Assembly: GCF_003046475.1 (NCBI RefSeq)
Contig: NZ_PZZZ01000001.1
Coordinates: 620,001 to 684,000 of the forward strand
Source of the DNA: Mycoplana dimorpha
GTDB lineage: Bacteria > Pseudomonadota > Alphaproteobacteria > Rhizobiales > Rhizobiaceae
DNA length: 64,000 nt
Reading direction: 5' to 3'
Part shown: in pieces, positions 47,268 through 55,618 of the stretch
How positions within the stretch are numbered: the first letter of the stretch is position 1
How the letters are laid out: each line of letters begins with the position of its first letter
Made by a program: the position numbers and the translations under genes
Notes under the pieces: generated by a model
Told to the model about the DNA's origin: nothing
What the model saw: the letters and a program-made list of their open reading frames with translations, nothing else
Database searches by the model: none

Positions 47268-47891
47268 ATGAACGTTCTCCATATCGACTCCGGGATTCTC
47301 GGAGACCATTCCGTATCCCGCCGTCTGACCGCCGCGATCGTCGCGCAGGTCAAGAGAGACCATCCGCAGGCGCAGATTACCTACCGCGACCTCGTCGCCG
47401 ATGCCCTGCCGCACCTGACCGGCGCCCACCTGATGGCTGCCAATGCGAAGGCAGGGGACATCGACGCCCGCATCGCCGCCGACGTCGTCACCAGTGCCAC
47501 CGTGCTCGACGAGTTTCTGGCCGCCGACACCGTCGTGCTCGGCGCGCCAATGTACAACTTCTCGCTGCCGAGCCAGTTGAAGGCCTGGATCGACCGGATC
47601 GCCGTCGCCGGCAAGACTTTCCGTTACACCGAAACCGGTCCGGAAGGCCTGGCGCGCGGCAAGAAGGTGATCGTCGCCTCCACCCGCGGCGGTCACTACA
47701 GCAGCGGCCCGGCAGCGGTAATGGACCATCAGGAAAGCTATCTTCAGGCCGTCTTCGGTTTCCTCGGCATCACGGATATCGAGTTGGTCCGTGCCGAAGG
47801 CCTGAACGTCAGCGCCGCTTCGAAGGCGACGGCGATCTCTGAAGCCGAGCGTACCATCTCCGGTCTCGGAGCTCTGAGCCTAGCGAGCTGA
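47268..47891 (+). CDS. azoR: FMN-dependent NADH-azoreductase / quinone reductase
   Basis: A 207-residue flavodoxin-fold protein. The start MNVLHIDSGILGDHSVSRRL contains the FMN-phosphate loop, and later segments APMYNFSLPSQLKAWIDRI and ASTRGGHYSS are the family signatures. It reduces azo dyes and quinones with two electrons from NAD(P)H and so protects against electrophiles. AGAGGTG lies upstream of the ATG. It is divergent from the LysR gene. Confidence 0.94.
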   Translation: MNVLHIDSGILGDHSVSRRLTAAIVAQVKRDHPQAQITYRDLVADALPHLTGAHLMAANAKAGDIDARIAADVVTSATVLDEFLAADTVVLGAPMYNFSLPSQLKAWIDRIAVAGKTFRYTETGPEGLARGKKVIVASTRGGHYSSGPAAVMDHQESYLQAVFGFLGITDIELVRAEGLNVSAASKATAISEAERTISGLGALSLAS

Positions 47892-48032
47892 CTTCGCCGG
47901 AAAGAGCCAGGCGGCTCGCGCGGATTGCGGAGGGGCCGCCTTGGCCGGGTAACGGAGGACGGTGCCTGGCGCTCGACAGGTGCAAAAAACGGCCTAGAAT
48001 TCTCCTGCCGAAAACGGCAACGGAGGCTTCCC

Positions 48033-48293
48033 ATGCGGTCGTTGCTTGGAATTTTCGTCTTGATCCCGGTTCTGCTTTTGCCGGTCGCGTCTGATGCACT
48101 CGGCAAGTGCACCTGCCGCAACCGTGACGGCAGCCGCTACGAGCAGGGGGCCGTCGCCTGCCTGAACGTCGACGGACGCACGTATCTTGCCCGCTGCGAG
48201 ATGGCGCTGAACGTGCCCAACTGGAAGAAGGTGCAGGACGGCTGTCCGGCTGCCGACCGTTCTCGGGTGGAGCGTCTTGCGGCAGCCCTCTGA
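48033..48293 (+). CDS. Small secreted cysteine-rich protein, unknown function
   Basis: An 86-residue protein with a signal peptide (about residues 1-24, LLLPVASDALG). The mature part has five cysteines (KCTCRNRDG, VACLN, ARCEM, DGCPA), which could form disulfides. GGAGG lies 6 bases before the ATG at 48033. I recognise no family; the pattern suits a periplasmic protein. It is convergent with rlmB. Confidence 0.65.
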   Translation: MRSLLGIFVLIPVLLLPVASDALGKCTCRNRDGSRYEQGAVACLNVDGRTYLARCEMALNVPNWKKVQDGCPAADRSRVERLAAAL

Positions 48294-48332
48294 CCGTTAC
48301 CGCCCCGTGCGGCGGGCGCCGGTGATCCTGCT

Positions 48333-49208
48333 TTACCGCGCCAGATACTGGCGCGCGGCGTAGAGGGCTATGGCCGCGGCATTCGAGACGTTCAGCGACT
48401 TGATGGCGCCAGGCATGTCGAGCCGTGCCAGCGCGCTGCAGGTGGCGCGCGTCTTCTGCCGCAGTCCCTTGCCTTCCGAACCAAGGACGAGAGCGACCTT
48501 GTTGCCCGAAAGCGTCGCCTCGAAGGGGGCCGGCCCCTCCGAATCGAGCCCGATCGAGTGAAACCCGAGCCCGTGCAGTTCCTCCAGCGCCTCGGCGAGG
48601 TTGGTGACCTGGATGTAGGGGATAAGTTCCAGCGCACCGGAAGCCGACTTGGCGAGCACGCCCGATTCGGTCGGCGAGTGCCGCATCGTGGTGACGACGG
48701 CTCCGGCGCCGAAAGCGACGGCGGTGCGCAGGATGGCGCCGACATTGTGCGGGTCGGTCACCTGGTCGAGAACCAGGATCAGCGGGCTTTCCTTCAGCGC
48801 GCCGAGCCGGCGCACGGGCAGGGGCCGGGTCTCCAGCATCACGCCCTGGTGGATTGCCTCCGGGCCGAGCAGGCGGTCGATATCGGAGGGCAGCACGGTT
48901 TCGACCGGGTAGGGCAGGGTCGCGGAATCGGGCAGGCCGAGGCGTTGGGCGGCGTTCTGCGTCACCGAAAGGTTGATGATGTGGCGCTCGGGGTTGTCGA
49001 GGGCGGCGCGCACGGTGTGCAGACCGTAGAGAAAGACCTGGTCGGGCGCCAGCGCCGGCGGCTTCCAGCCCTCGGCCTGCCGGCGGCGGCGATCGTCCTT
49101 CGGCGTCGGAATCTCGCCGCGCTCGCGCCGCTGGTCGCGGTGCGCCCGGCGCAGTTTGGCGTAATGGGTGTCCCGGGCGTTCTTGCCGCCTGCGTCGTCC
49201 TTGCTCAT
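48333..49208 (-). CDS. rlmB: 23S rRNA (guanosine-2'-O-)-methyltransferase RlmB (SpoU family)
   Basis: A 291-residue RNA 2'-O-methyltransferase. An arginine-rich N-terminal extension (about 1-50) precedes the L30-like substrate-binding domain (VFLYGLHTVRAALDNPERHI) and a SPOUT domain with VLDQVTDPHNVGAILRTAVA, ALVLGSEGKGLR and IKSLNVSNAAAIALY, the three motifs of the trefoil-knot SpoU class. It probably modifies G2251 of 23S rRNA in E. coli numbering. It is divergent from the tRNA-Tyr gene and ends the core block before the inserted island. Confidence 0.92.
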   Translation of the reverse strand: MSKDDAGGKNARDTHYAKLRRAHRDQRRERGEIPTPKDDRRRRQAEGWKPPALAPDQVFLYGLHTVRAALDNPERHIINLSVTQNAAQRLGLPDSATLPYPVETVLPSDIDRLLGPEAIHQGVMLETRPLPVRRLGALKESPLILVLDQVTDPHNVGAILRTAVAFGAGAVVTTMRHSPTESGVLAKSASGALELIPYIQVTNLAEALEELHGLGFHSIGLDSEGPAPFEATLSGNKVALVLGSEGKGLRQKTRATCSALARLDMPGAIKSLNVSNAAAIALYAARQYLAR

Positions 49209-49425
49209 GCCGCCTTATAGCGTTCGGCACGAAATCCGCAAATCCAATGATTGGCGCTGGGGACTAAAATCCGGTCGCCGGTTTTCCCAACTTTTTCCAA
49301 AACTTCGTGTTGACAGGAGGCAAGGGCCCGGTCATATACCCGGCGCAGATCGAAGGGGCGCCTTGCTCCGGCAGGAACCGCGCTTCGCTCTGAAATGCCT
49401 GGTCGCTTGATCCCGACAGATAGCT

Positions 49426-49510
49426 GGAGGGATGCCCGAGTGGTTAAAGGGGACGGACTGTAAATCCGTTGGCTATGCCTACGCTGGTTCAAATCCAGCT
49501 CCCTCCACCA
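49426..49510 (+). tRNA. tRNA-Tyr (anticodon GTA)
   Basis: Acceptor stem GGAGGGA/TCCCTCC, the long variable arm of a class II tRNA, anticodon loop CTGTAAA (anticodon GTA) and an encoded CCA end. Confidence 0.97.
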
Positions 49511-49534
49511 TTCTGTCGCAACGGATCGAACGCC

Positions 49535-49608
49535 GCGGGTATAGCTCAATGGTAGAGCAGCAGCCTTCCAAGCTGAATACGCGGGTTCGATTCCCGCTAC
49601 CCGCTCCA
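49535..49608 (+). tRNA. tRNA-Gly (anticodon TCC)
   Basis: Acceptor stem GCGGGTA/TACCCGC, anticodon loop CTTCCAA (anticodon TCC), T-loop GTTCGATTC, encoded CCA. It is 24 bases after tRNA-Tyr, in the order also seen before tufB in E. coli (tyrU-glyT). Confidence 0.97.
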
Positions 49609-49710
49609 AACAGAGACAAAATTCTGTGGCTTTGGCCCGTCGATGCTCCGGTCGGCCCCCGTTCTTCCCAAATACCCGCACGCAAGGCGATCGCGCAGGC
49701 GGGACCACTT

Positions 49711-50832
49711 CTAGTTCAACCGGTGCCGGAACATCCAGGCGGAGACGGGCATGGTGACGGCGGCGATGGCCACCAGCGCCAGCATGTCAGGCAGCATCTC
49801 GGTGAGGTGGGCGCCCTCGAGATAGACGCGACGGGTGATCGAAATCGCGTATTTCAACGGGTTGATCACCGTAGCGTATTGCAGCACCTCGGGCATGTTG
49901 TCCACCGGTGACATCAGTCCCGACAGCAGCATGAACGGCATCAGGAACACGAAACACAGGATCATCGCCTGCTGCATGTTCGAGGCGAGCGACGACAGGA
50001 ACAGGCCGAAGCCGATCGCAGCCGCCAGAAACAGCGCCAGCCCCAGAGAGAGCGTCGCCAGAGAGCCGGCAAACGGTATCTGGAACCAGAACAGCGCCAC
50101 GATGAGAATGGCGGACGACTGGACGATGCCGACGATCATCGAAGGGACCGCCTTGCCGATCATGATCTCGGTGGGCGTGAACGGAGCGACGAGAAGCTGG
50201 TCGAATGTTCCTTCCTCCCGTTCGCGCGCCACCGACATGGCCGTCAGCATCATCGTCATCATCATGGTGATGGTCCCGATCAGCGAAGGGATCATGGTCC
50301 AGCGCGTTTCGAGCTGCGGGTTGAACCAGGCGCGGCTCGTGACCTCAACGACGGGTCCGGACAATCCCTGCCGCGAACGCCAGTCGTTAGCGAAGTCGGC
50401 GATGATCGTGTTCGCGTAACCCAGTGCGACGCCGCTGGTATTGGAATTGCGCCCATCTGCAATGACCTGCACCGCCGCCTTGCCTCCGCCCGCAAGTTGG
50501 CGTTCGAAGTCACGCTCGATGACGACGACAAGCACAACCTTTTGTGTGTTGAGCAAGGTCACCGCCTGGCCAATCTGGGCCAGCGTCGTCTGCCGCCGGA
50601 ATATCCCGGACCCCTCCAGCTTCGATACGAGCTCCCTGGAAGTTGCGCTTCGATCCAGGTCGACGAGCGCGTAAGGGACCGTGTTCAGGTCGTAGGTGGC
50701 CGCGTAGCCGAAGATGAGACACTGGAGGATCGGCGGAAGGACGAGGCTGGCTCGGCTCTTGGGGTCCTTGAGAATGACCAGAAGTTCCTTGTGGATCAGG
50801 GTCAGGATACGCAGCAGCGAGGCCAGCATCAC
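49711..50832 (-). CDS. ABC-2 type exporter permease (YbhR-like)
   Basis: A 373-residue permease with one N-terminal helix, a large periplasmic domain and five C-terminal helices. SVAREREEGTFDQLLVAPFT and PTEIMIGKAVPSMIVGI form the conserved cytoplasmic loop of this family. It overlaps the other permease by 4 bases (ATGA). With that permease it forms the membrane part of a YbhGFSR/YhiI-type exporter; E. coli YbhGFSR affects resistance to cefoperazone and chloramphenicol and exports Na+/drugs, the real substrate being uncertain. Confidence 0.9.
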   Translation of the reverse strand: MMLASLLRILTLIHKELLVILKDPKSRASLVLPPILQCLIFGYAATYDLNTVPYALVDLDRSATSRELVSKLEGSGIFRRQTTLAQIGQAVTLLNTQKVVLVVVIERDFERQLAGGGKAAVQVIADGRNSNTSGVALGYANTIIADFANDWRSRQGLSGPVVEVTSRAWFNPQLETRWTMIPSLIGTITMMMTMMLTAMSVAREREEGTFDQLLVAPFTPTEIMIGKAVPSMIVGIVQSSAILIVALFWFQIPFAGSLATLSLGLALFLAAAIGFGLFLSSLASNMQQAMILCFVFLMPFMLLSGLMSPVDNMPEVLQYATVINPLKYAISITRRVYLEGAHLTEMLPDMLALVAIAAVTMPVSAWMFRHRLN

Positions 50833-51968
50833 GCGATCCTCTTCCGGGTCAGCTTCACCGACAGGGCAAGCAGGGCGATTGCCATTCCGGCGAGAACCGC
50901 CGCATTCGGCAGAATGACGCTCCAGATGTTTCCGGCCAGGAACAGGGTCTGGAGCAACTTCACGAAATAGCGCGCGGGAAAGATGTAGGTGATGATCTGC
51001 ACCGCCACCGGCATGCTGCGCGGGTCGAACACGAAGCCGGAGAGCATCATGGCCGGCAGGTACGTGACCAGCATGGTCACCTGGCTTGCGATGAACTGGT
51101 TCTTGGTCGCAGACGAGATCACCAGCCCGAGGCCGAGGGCGACCAGCAGGTAGAGCATCGACACGACGGTGAGGATGACGAGCGAGCCGCGAAGCGGGAC
51201 GCCGAACAATAGCTTGCTGCCCGCGACACAGAGCGCTAGGCCGGCAAGGCCGAGCAGGAAATAGGGGACCGTCTTTCCCAAGAGTATCTCAAAGGCGTTC
51301 ACGGGTGTGACGAAGAGCGCCTCGAACGTGCCGCGCTCCCATTCGCGCGCCATGACGAGCGCCGTCAGCATCGCGCCGATCAAGGTCATCACCAGAACGA
51401 TCAGCCCCGGAACCAGAAAATAGGTGCTGTCGTTCGCCTCGTTGAACCATAGCCGCGACTCGACGGTGATGACTCCGCCCGAACTTCCGCTTCGGGCCGC
51501 CTCCTTGGCGGCCCAGACGCCGACTGCGCCCTGAGCGTATCCGAGCGAGATCCGCGCGGTGTTGGAGTCGGCGCCGTTCACGATCACCTGGACCTGCGCG
51601 TTTCCGGCTTTCAGGTTGCGTGCGAAATCCGTGGGAATTCTTACGATCGCATTGGCCCGGGACGACATCAGCATCTCTTGCGCCGCCGCCATCGTCTTGA
51701 CCGGCATGGCAGAAAAATAATCGGACAGTTCGAAGGCAGAGGCGACACTGCGCGCTTCGGCCGAATCGTCTTCCATGACAATCGCTACCGGAACGTTCTT
51801 GACGTCGAGGTTGATGCCGTAGCCGAAGAGGATGAGCATCGCCATCGGCATCACGATGCCGATGGCGATGCTGCTCGGGTCGCGGAGAAGCTGCCAGCTT
51901 TCCTTCCGGATGAGCGCGCGGATCCGCCGGAGGGCGGCGAGCCTCCTGTTGGCGGCGCGGGTACTCAT
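50829..51968 (-). CDS. ABC-2 type exporter permease (YbhS-like)
   Basis: A 379-residue paralogue of the adjacent permease with the same topology; MAREWERGTFEALFVTPVNA then FEILLGKTVPYFLLGL is the conserved loop. It overlaps the ATPase gene and the next permease by 4 bases each, indicating tight translational coupling in one operon. Confidence 0.9.
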   Translation of the reverse strand: MSTRAANRRLAALRRIRALIRKESWQLLRDPSSIAIGIVMPMAMLILFGYGINLDVKNVPVAIVMEDDSAEARSVASAFELSDYFSAMPVKTMAAAQEMLMSSRANAIVRIPTDFARNLKAGNAQVQVIVNGADSNTARISLGYAQGAVGVWAAKEAARSGSSGGVITVESRLWFNEANDSTYFLVPGLIVLVMTLIGAMLTALVMAREWERGTFEALFVTPVNAFEILLGKTVPYFLLGLAGLALCVAGSKLLFGVPLRGSLVILTVVSMLYLLVALGLGLVISSATKNQFIASQVTMLVTYLPAMMLSGFVFDPRSMPVAVQIITYIFPARYFVKLLQTLFLAGNIWSVILPNAAVLAGMAIALLALSVKLTRKRIA

Positions 51969-53722
51969 GCTCCGCCCTCCTTGTCCTTGCGGCGCTGCTT
52001 TTCCACGATGGCAATGAATGCCTGCTCCATCGTCGGCGCCTTGTCCCGATCGGTCTCGGCGTGAGCCCGGATGTCCAGGGGCGTGCCTTCCGCCAGGTTC
52101 TTGCCCGCGTCCAGGATGATGATCCGGTCGCAGTACTCGGCTTCCTCCATGAAATGGGTGGTGACGATGACCGTCACCCCACGCTCGGAGAGCCCGGTGA
52201 TCCTGCCCCAGAACTGGCGCCTGGCGAGCGGGTCGGCCCCGGTGGTCGCCTCGTCGAGGAACAGGATCTCGGGCTGGTGCAGCAGGGCTGCTGCCAGGGC
52301 CAGGCGCTGCTTGAAGCCGCCGGGCAACTGGCCACTCGGCAGCTCGGAGAACCGGTCGAGCTCGAACTGCTCCTTCAGCGCCTTGATCCTCTCACGCCTG
52401 CTGCTTCCCCGCAGGCCATAGGCACTGGCGAAGAATTCGAGATTCTCGTCGACCGTGAGCTGCCCGTAGAGCGAAAACTTCTGCGCCACGTAGCCGAGCC
52501 TCTGTCGAGCCTTCGCCCCGGCGGTCAGGAGGTTTTCGCCTGCGACATGAAGCGTGCCGCTTGTGGCCGGCAGGAGGCCACACAGCATCTTGAACGTTGT
52601 GCTCTTGCCCGCTCCGTTCGGGCCAAGCAGGCCGTAGACCTCGCCGCGACGGACCTTGAAGCTCACATGGTCGACGGCCGTGAAGTTGCCGAACATTCTG
52701 ACGAGATCGCGGACCTCTACGACCGTCTCCTCGTTTACGGATGCCTGGCCGGCGATGCCGGCGTGGCTCTCGCGTCGTTGATCGCCTGCGATCGCGTCGA
52801 AGAGCAGCATGAATGCGTCCTCGAACCGCGGTTCCACCGCTTCGGCCTCAAGGCTTTTGCCGTCGAGTTCGAACGGCGGCGGGGCTGCGGAGGACCTTCT
52901 GACGACCCGCACGCGGCCCGCTTCCGGCACCGCGTCGGCGATGTCAGGCAACCCGAACAGGCGCGCCTGGAGGGACCGCGCCGGCATTCCATCCGGCGCC
53001 CTGACCAGAAAGCAGCACCCCTTGGCGCTGGCGGTAATCTCGTTCGGGCGACCCTCCGCCAAAATACGCCCGGCATGCATCAGGACGGCCCGTTCACACC
53101 GCTCGGCCTCGTCCAGATAGGATGTCGAGACGATCACGGACAGACCGTCCTTGACGAGCTGGAACACGATCTCCCAGAGTTCGCGCCGGGAGAGGGGATC
53201 GACCCCGACGGTCGGCTCATCAAGAAGGAGGAGTTGCGGAGAGCGGACGAGCGTGCACGCAAGCCCGAGCTTCTGCTTCATGCCGCCCGACAGCTTTCCA
53301 GCCGGCCTTTCCTTGAACCGACCGAGCTGGGTCATCCCGAACAGGCGCGGATAAACCTCATTCCTCTCCACCTGCGGCACCCCGTGCAGATCGGCGTACA
53401 GATCAAGGTTCTCCTGGACGCTGAGGTCTTCGTAGAGACCGAATCGCTGCGGCATGTAGCTGATCTTGTCCTGAACCTGCTGCGGGAAGCGCGTAACGTC
53501 GATGCCGATGACGTCAAGGCTGCCGCTGTCCGGCACCACGAGTCCGGAGGCCAGACGCAGCAGCGTCGTCTTGCCCGCTCCGTCCGGTCCGACCAGCGCT
53601 GTCAGCGCGCCGCGTTCCACCTGCAGGGAGACGCCCGCAAGGGCTTCGACCACTTCGCCGGTGTTCCGCACGAAGGTCTTTCGAACATCCGTCGCGACAA
53701 GGGCTGCTTCACTGGCACTCAT
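51965..53722 (-). CDS. Duplicated ABC ATPase (YbhF-like)
   Basis: A 585-residue protein with two complete nucleotide-binding domains in one chain. The first has Walker A GPDGAGKTT, signature LSGGMKQKLGLA and Walker B LLLLDEPTVG. The second has GPNGAGKST, a signature reading LPGGFKQRLALA (Ser replaced by Pro) and LFLDEATTGADP (Pro of DEPT replaced by Ala). The second domain may therefore be less active. It lies 11 bases after the adaptor gene and overlaps the first permease. Confidence 0.93.
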   Translation of the reverse strand: MSASEAALVATDVRKTFVRNTGEVVEALAGVSLQVERGALTALVGPDGAGKTTLLRLASGLVVPDSGSLDVIGIDVTRFPQQVQDKISYMPQRFGLYEDLSVQENLDLYADLHGVPQVERNEVYPRLFGMTQLGRFKERPAGKLSGGMKQKLGLACTLVRSPQLLLLDEPTVGVDPLSRRELWEIVFQLVKDGLSVIVSTSYLDEAERCERAVLMHAGRILAEGRPNEITASAKGCCFLVRAPDGMPARSLQARLFGLPDIADAVPEAGRVRVVRRSSAAPPPFELDGKSLEAEAVEPRFEDAFMLLFDAIAGDQRRESHAGIAGQASVNEETVVEVRDLVRMFGNFTAVDHVSFKVRRGEVYGLLGPNGAGKSTTFKMLCGLLPATSGTLHVAGENLLTAGAKARQRLGYVAQKFSLYGQLTVDENLEFFASAYGLRGSSRRERIKALKEQFELDRFSELPSGQLPGGFKQRLALAAALLHQPEILFLDEATTGADPLARRQFWGRITGLSERGVTVIVTTHFMEEAEYCDRIIILDAGKNLAEGTPLDIRAHAETDRDKAPTMEQAFIAIVEKQRRKDKEGGA

Positions 53723-53733
53723 CGTCGGTGACC

Positions 53734-54756
53734 CTATTGCTGGGCGGTCGCGGTCTCGCCGTTAACGAGGATCGGTCTGACGGTCGCGGGCATGCCAAGC
53801 CTGAGCATGTTGTCGGGATCGTCGACGAAGACGCGTACCTCGTAGACGAGGCTGCTGCGCAGCTCCTCGGTCTGCACCGTCTTAGGCGTAAACTCGGCGA
53901 CAGGCGAGATGAAACCGATCCAGCCCTGAAAAGGGCGTCCGGGAGCAGAATCCACCGACACGGAAGCCTTCATGCCGGGCCGTATCCGCCCAAGCTCGGC
54001 TTCGGAAACATAGGCGCGCGCCCACTTCGGACTGACTGTCGCCAGCGAGAACGCCGCGCGTGTGGGCGATGCCATCTCGCCAGGCTCGATCAGCCTCGAC
54101 CGAACGACGGCATCGACCGGAGACTTCAGTTCGGCGTCGGCAAGCTGCTGATGCAGGAGGCTGACGTTGGCCTCTGCCGCATGAAGCTGCGCCTCCGCTT
54201 CCTGGATGTCTTCGATCCGCGGGCCGGCCACCAGCAGGTCCAGCGCTTCCTGATTTGCCGCGACCTTCGCATCGGCCATTCTGGAGGTCGCTTCCAGCGT
54301 TTCGAGGGACCGCTGGCTGGCGACGGCTCGCAAGGCCAGGTCACTTTGACGCTCATACTGTATCTTTGCATTCGCCGCATCGGCCTTCGCGGATTCGAGA
54401 TTGGCACGGGCCTGCGCAATTTCCTCCGGCCGGCTGCCGCTCTTCAGGCGAGCGAGATTGGCGCGCTGGCTGGCGGCCTGCGCCTCGGCCTGGGCGACCT
54501 GCGGCAGAAGCCTGCTGGTGTCGAGCCGGCCAAGCACCTGGTCCTTCTTGACGCGGTCGCCTTCCTCGACAAGGACCTCGGCGACCCGCTCGCTTCCGTT
54601 GAAGGCGAGGCTGACCTGCCTGAAATCGACGTTGCCGTAGAGGACGAGTTCGTCAGAGGCGTTGTCACGGTAGATGTACCACCAGGCCGCCCCGCCGACG
54701 ACGGCGGCCAGGAGTAAAAGAATGCCGACGAGGCATGGCGGTGCCGAGAAAGACAC
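53734..54756 (-). CDS. Periplasmic adaptor of the YbhGFSR-like exporter (HlyD/YbhG family)
   Basis: A 340-residue membrane-fusion protein with an N-terminal anchor (about residues 10-28), LYGNVDFRQVSLAFNGSERV, then the YbhG-type lipoyl/coiled-coil segment VLGRLDTSRLLPQVAQAEAQ and, later, the second lipoyl half LKSPVDAVVRSRLIEPGEMA. It would connect the ABC-2 permeases with an outer-membrane channel. The start is GTG at 54756; the ribosome-binding site is weak. It is first in the exporter operon and divergent from the TetR gene. Confidence 0.9.
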   Translation of the reverse strand: MSFSAPPCLVGILLLLAAVVGGAAWWYIYRDNASDELVLYGNVDFRQVSLAFNGSERVAEVLVEEGDRVKKDQVLGRLDTSRLLPQVAQAEAQAASQRANLARLKSGSRPEEIAQARANLESAKADAANAKIQYERQSDLALRAVASQRSLETLEATSRMADAKVAANQEALDLLVAGPRIEDIQEAEAQLHAAEANVSLLHQQLADAELKSPVDAVVRSRLIEPGEMASPTRAAFSLATVSPKWARAYVSEAELGRIRPGMKASVSVDSAPGRPFQGWIGFISPVAEFTPKTVQTEELRSSLVYEVRVFVDDPDNMLRLGMPATVRPILVNGETATAQQ

Positions 54757-54770
54757 TTGTCAAACTCACA

Positions 54771-54789
54771 TTTGAAATTAGAATTCAAA
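54771..54789. promoter_or_regulatory. Palindromic operator candidate between exporter and TetR gene
   Basis: TTTGAA-ATTAGAA-TTCAAA, a perfect 6-bp inverted repeat in an AT-rich block, lies 14 bases before the adaptor start and 25 before the TetR start, so one bound dimer could control both genes. Confidence 0.5.
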
Positions 54790-54814
54790 CTATCATTGGT
54801 CAAGGGCTGGTTTG

Positions 54815-55507
54815 GTGAGACAGGCAACACGACAGGCAACACGACAGGCAACACGACAGGCACGCGTAAAGGAGCGCCAGGACGGGGCGAGCACTCGCAT
54901 CAACCTTCTGAATGCCGCGGGAAGCGTTTTTGCTGAACTCGGGTTCGATCGGGCGACCGCAAAGGAGATTGCCAGCCGGGCCGAAACGAATGCGGCAGCC
55001 GTGAACTATCACTTTGGCGGCATTCAGGGCCTCTATGAAGAGGTTCTGGTGGAGGCCCATCGGCGGATCGTGAACTACAACGACCTTGCGCAGGCACTCG
55101 CTGCAAGCAACGATCCGGAGGAAAAGCTTCGCCGGTTGCTTGGCCTCGTCGTCAAGGTCATCCGTGCAGACGTGCAAGATGCATGGCCGATCAAGATCAT
55201 CGTCAGGGAACTGATCGCGCCGACGCCGCACATCGAGCGGCTGCACCGCGAAGAGCTCGAGCCGAAGAAGGCGCTGCTGACAGGTGTCGTAGCCGAGATC
55301 ATGGGAATTGCGCCGGATGATGCCCTGGCCGGGCAGGCGGTCTTCTCGGTCATGTCTCCTTGCCTCATGATGATGGTCGCGGAGAAACGGCTGTCGGAAA
55401 TCATTCCCGTTATCGGCCGGCAGATGACGGGCGATGACGAACTGGTGGACCGGCTGGTCCGCTTCGCTCTCGGTGGTCTCGCAGGGCTGGCTAAGGCGAC
55501 GGCCTGA
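54815..55507 (+). CDS. CecR-like TetR-family regulator with RQAT repeats
   Basis: A 230-residue regulator. After an unusual N-terminus of three and a partial RQAT unit (VRQATRQATRQATRQARVKE) comes the helix-turn-helix ATAKEIASRAETNAAAVNYH (about residues 48-67) and FGGIQGLYEEVLVEAHRRIV. The ligand domain resembles the DUF1956 group of E. coli CecR, which controls ybhGFSR. That gene set is exactly its divergent neighbour here. GTG 54815 is chosen because AAGGG lies 8 bases upstream; TTG 54812 is possible. Confidence 0.85.
   Translation: MRQATRQATRQATRQARVKERQDGASTRINLLNAAGSVFAELGFDRATAKEIASRAETNAAAVNYHFGGIQGLYEEVLVEAHRRIVNYNDLAQALAASNDPEEKLRRLLGLVVKVIRADVQDAWPIKIIVRELIAPTPHIERLHREELEPKKALLTGVVAEIMGIAPDDALAGQAVFSVMSPCLMMMVAEKRLSEIIPVIGRQMTGDDELVDRLVRFALGGLAGLAKATA
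54819..54862 (+). repeat. 12-bp tandem repeat inside the CecR-like gene
   Basis: The unit GACAGGCAACAC occurs three times without change plus a partial fourth copy of 8 bases (GACAGGCA). It encodes repeating RQAT. The identity of the copies suggests recent slippage. Confidence 0.9.
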
Positions 55508-55618
55508 TCACGAGAGCAGGGGGCTTTGAAGCAAGTAGAGCGGCAGTGAACCGGTACCGGCGCCAAGCCGCCACGCGTGGCCGGAAGCCCCCGCATGCCG
55601 CATCTCATCCGGGAGTGA

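Noticed and set aside
49205-49708. Minus-strand frame containing VAGIEPAYSAWKAAALPLSY
   Set aside because: It is the reverse translation of the two tRNA genes, another classic spurious product.
49432-49911. Plus-strand frame starting MPEWLKGTDCKSVGYAYAGS
   Set aside because: This is translated tRNA-Tyr and tRNA-Gly sequence, a well-known false protein in databases.
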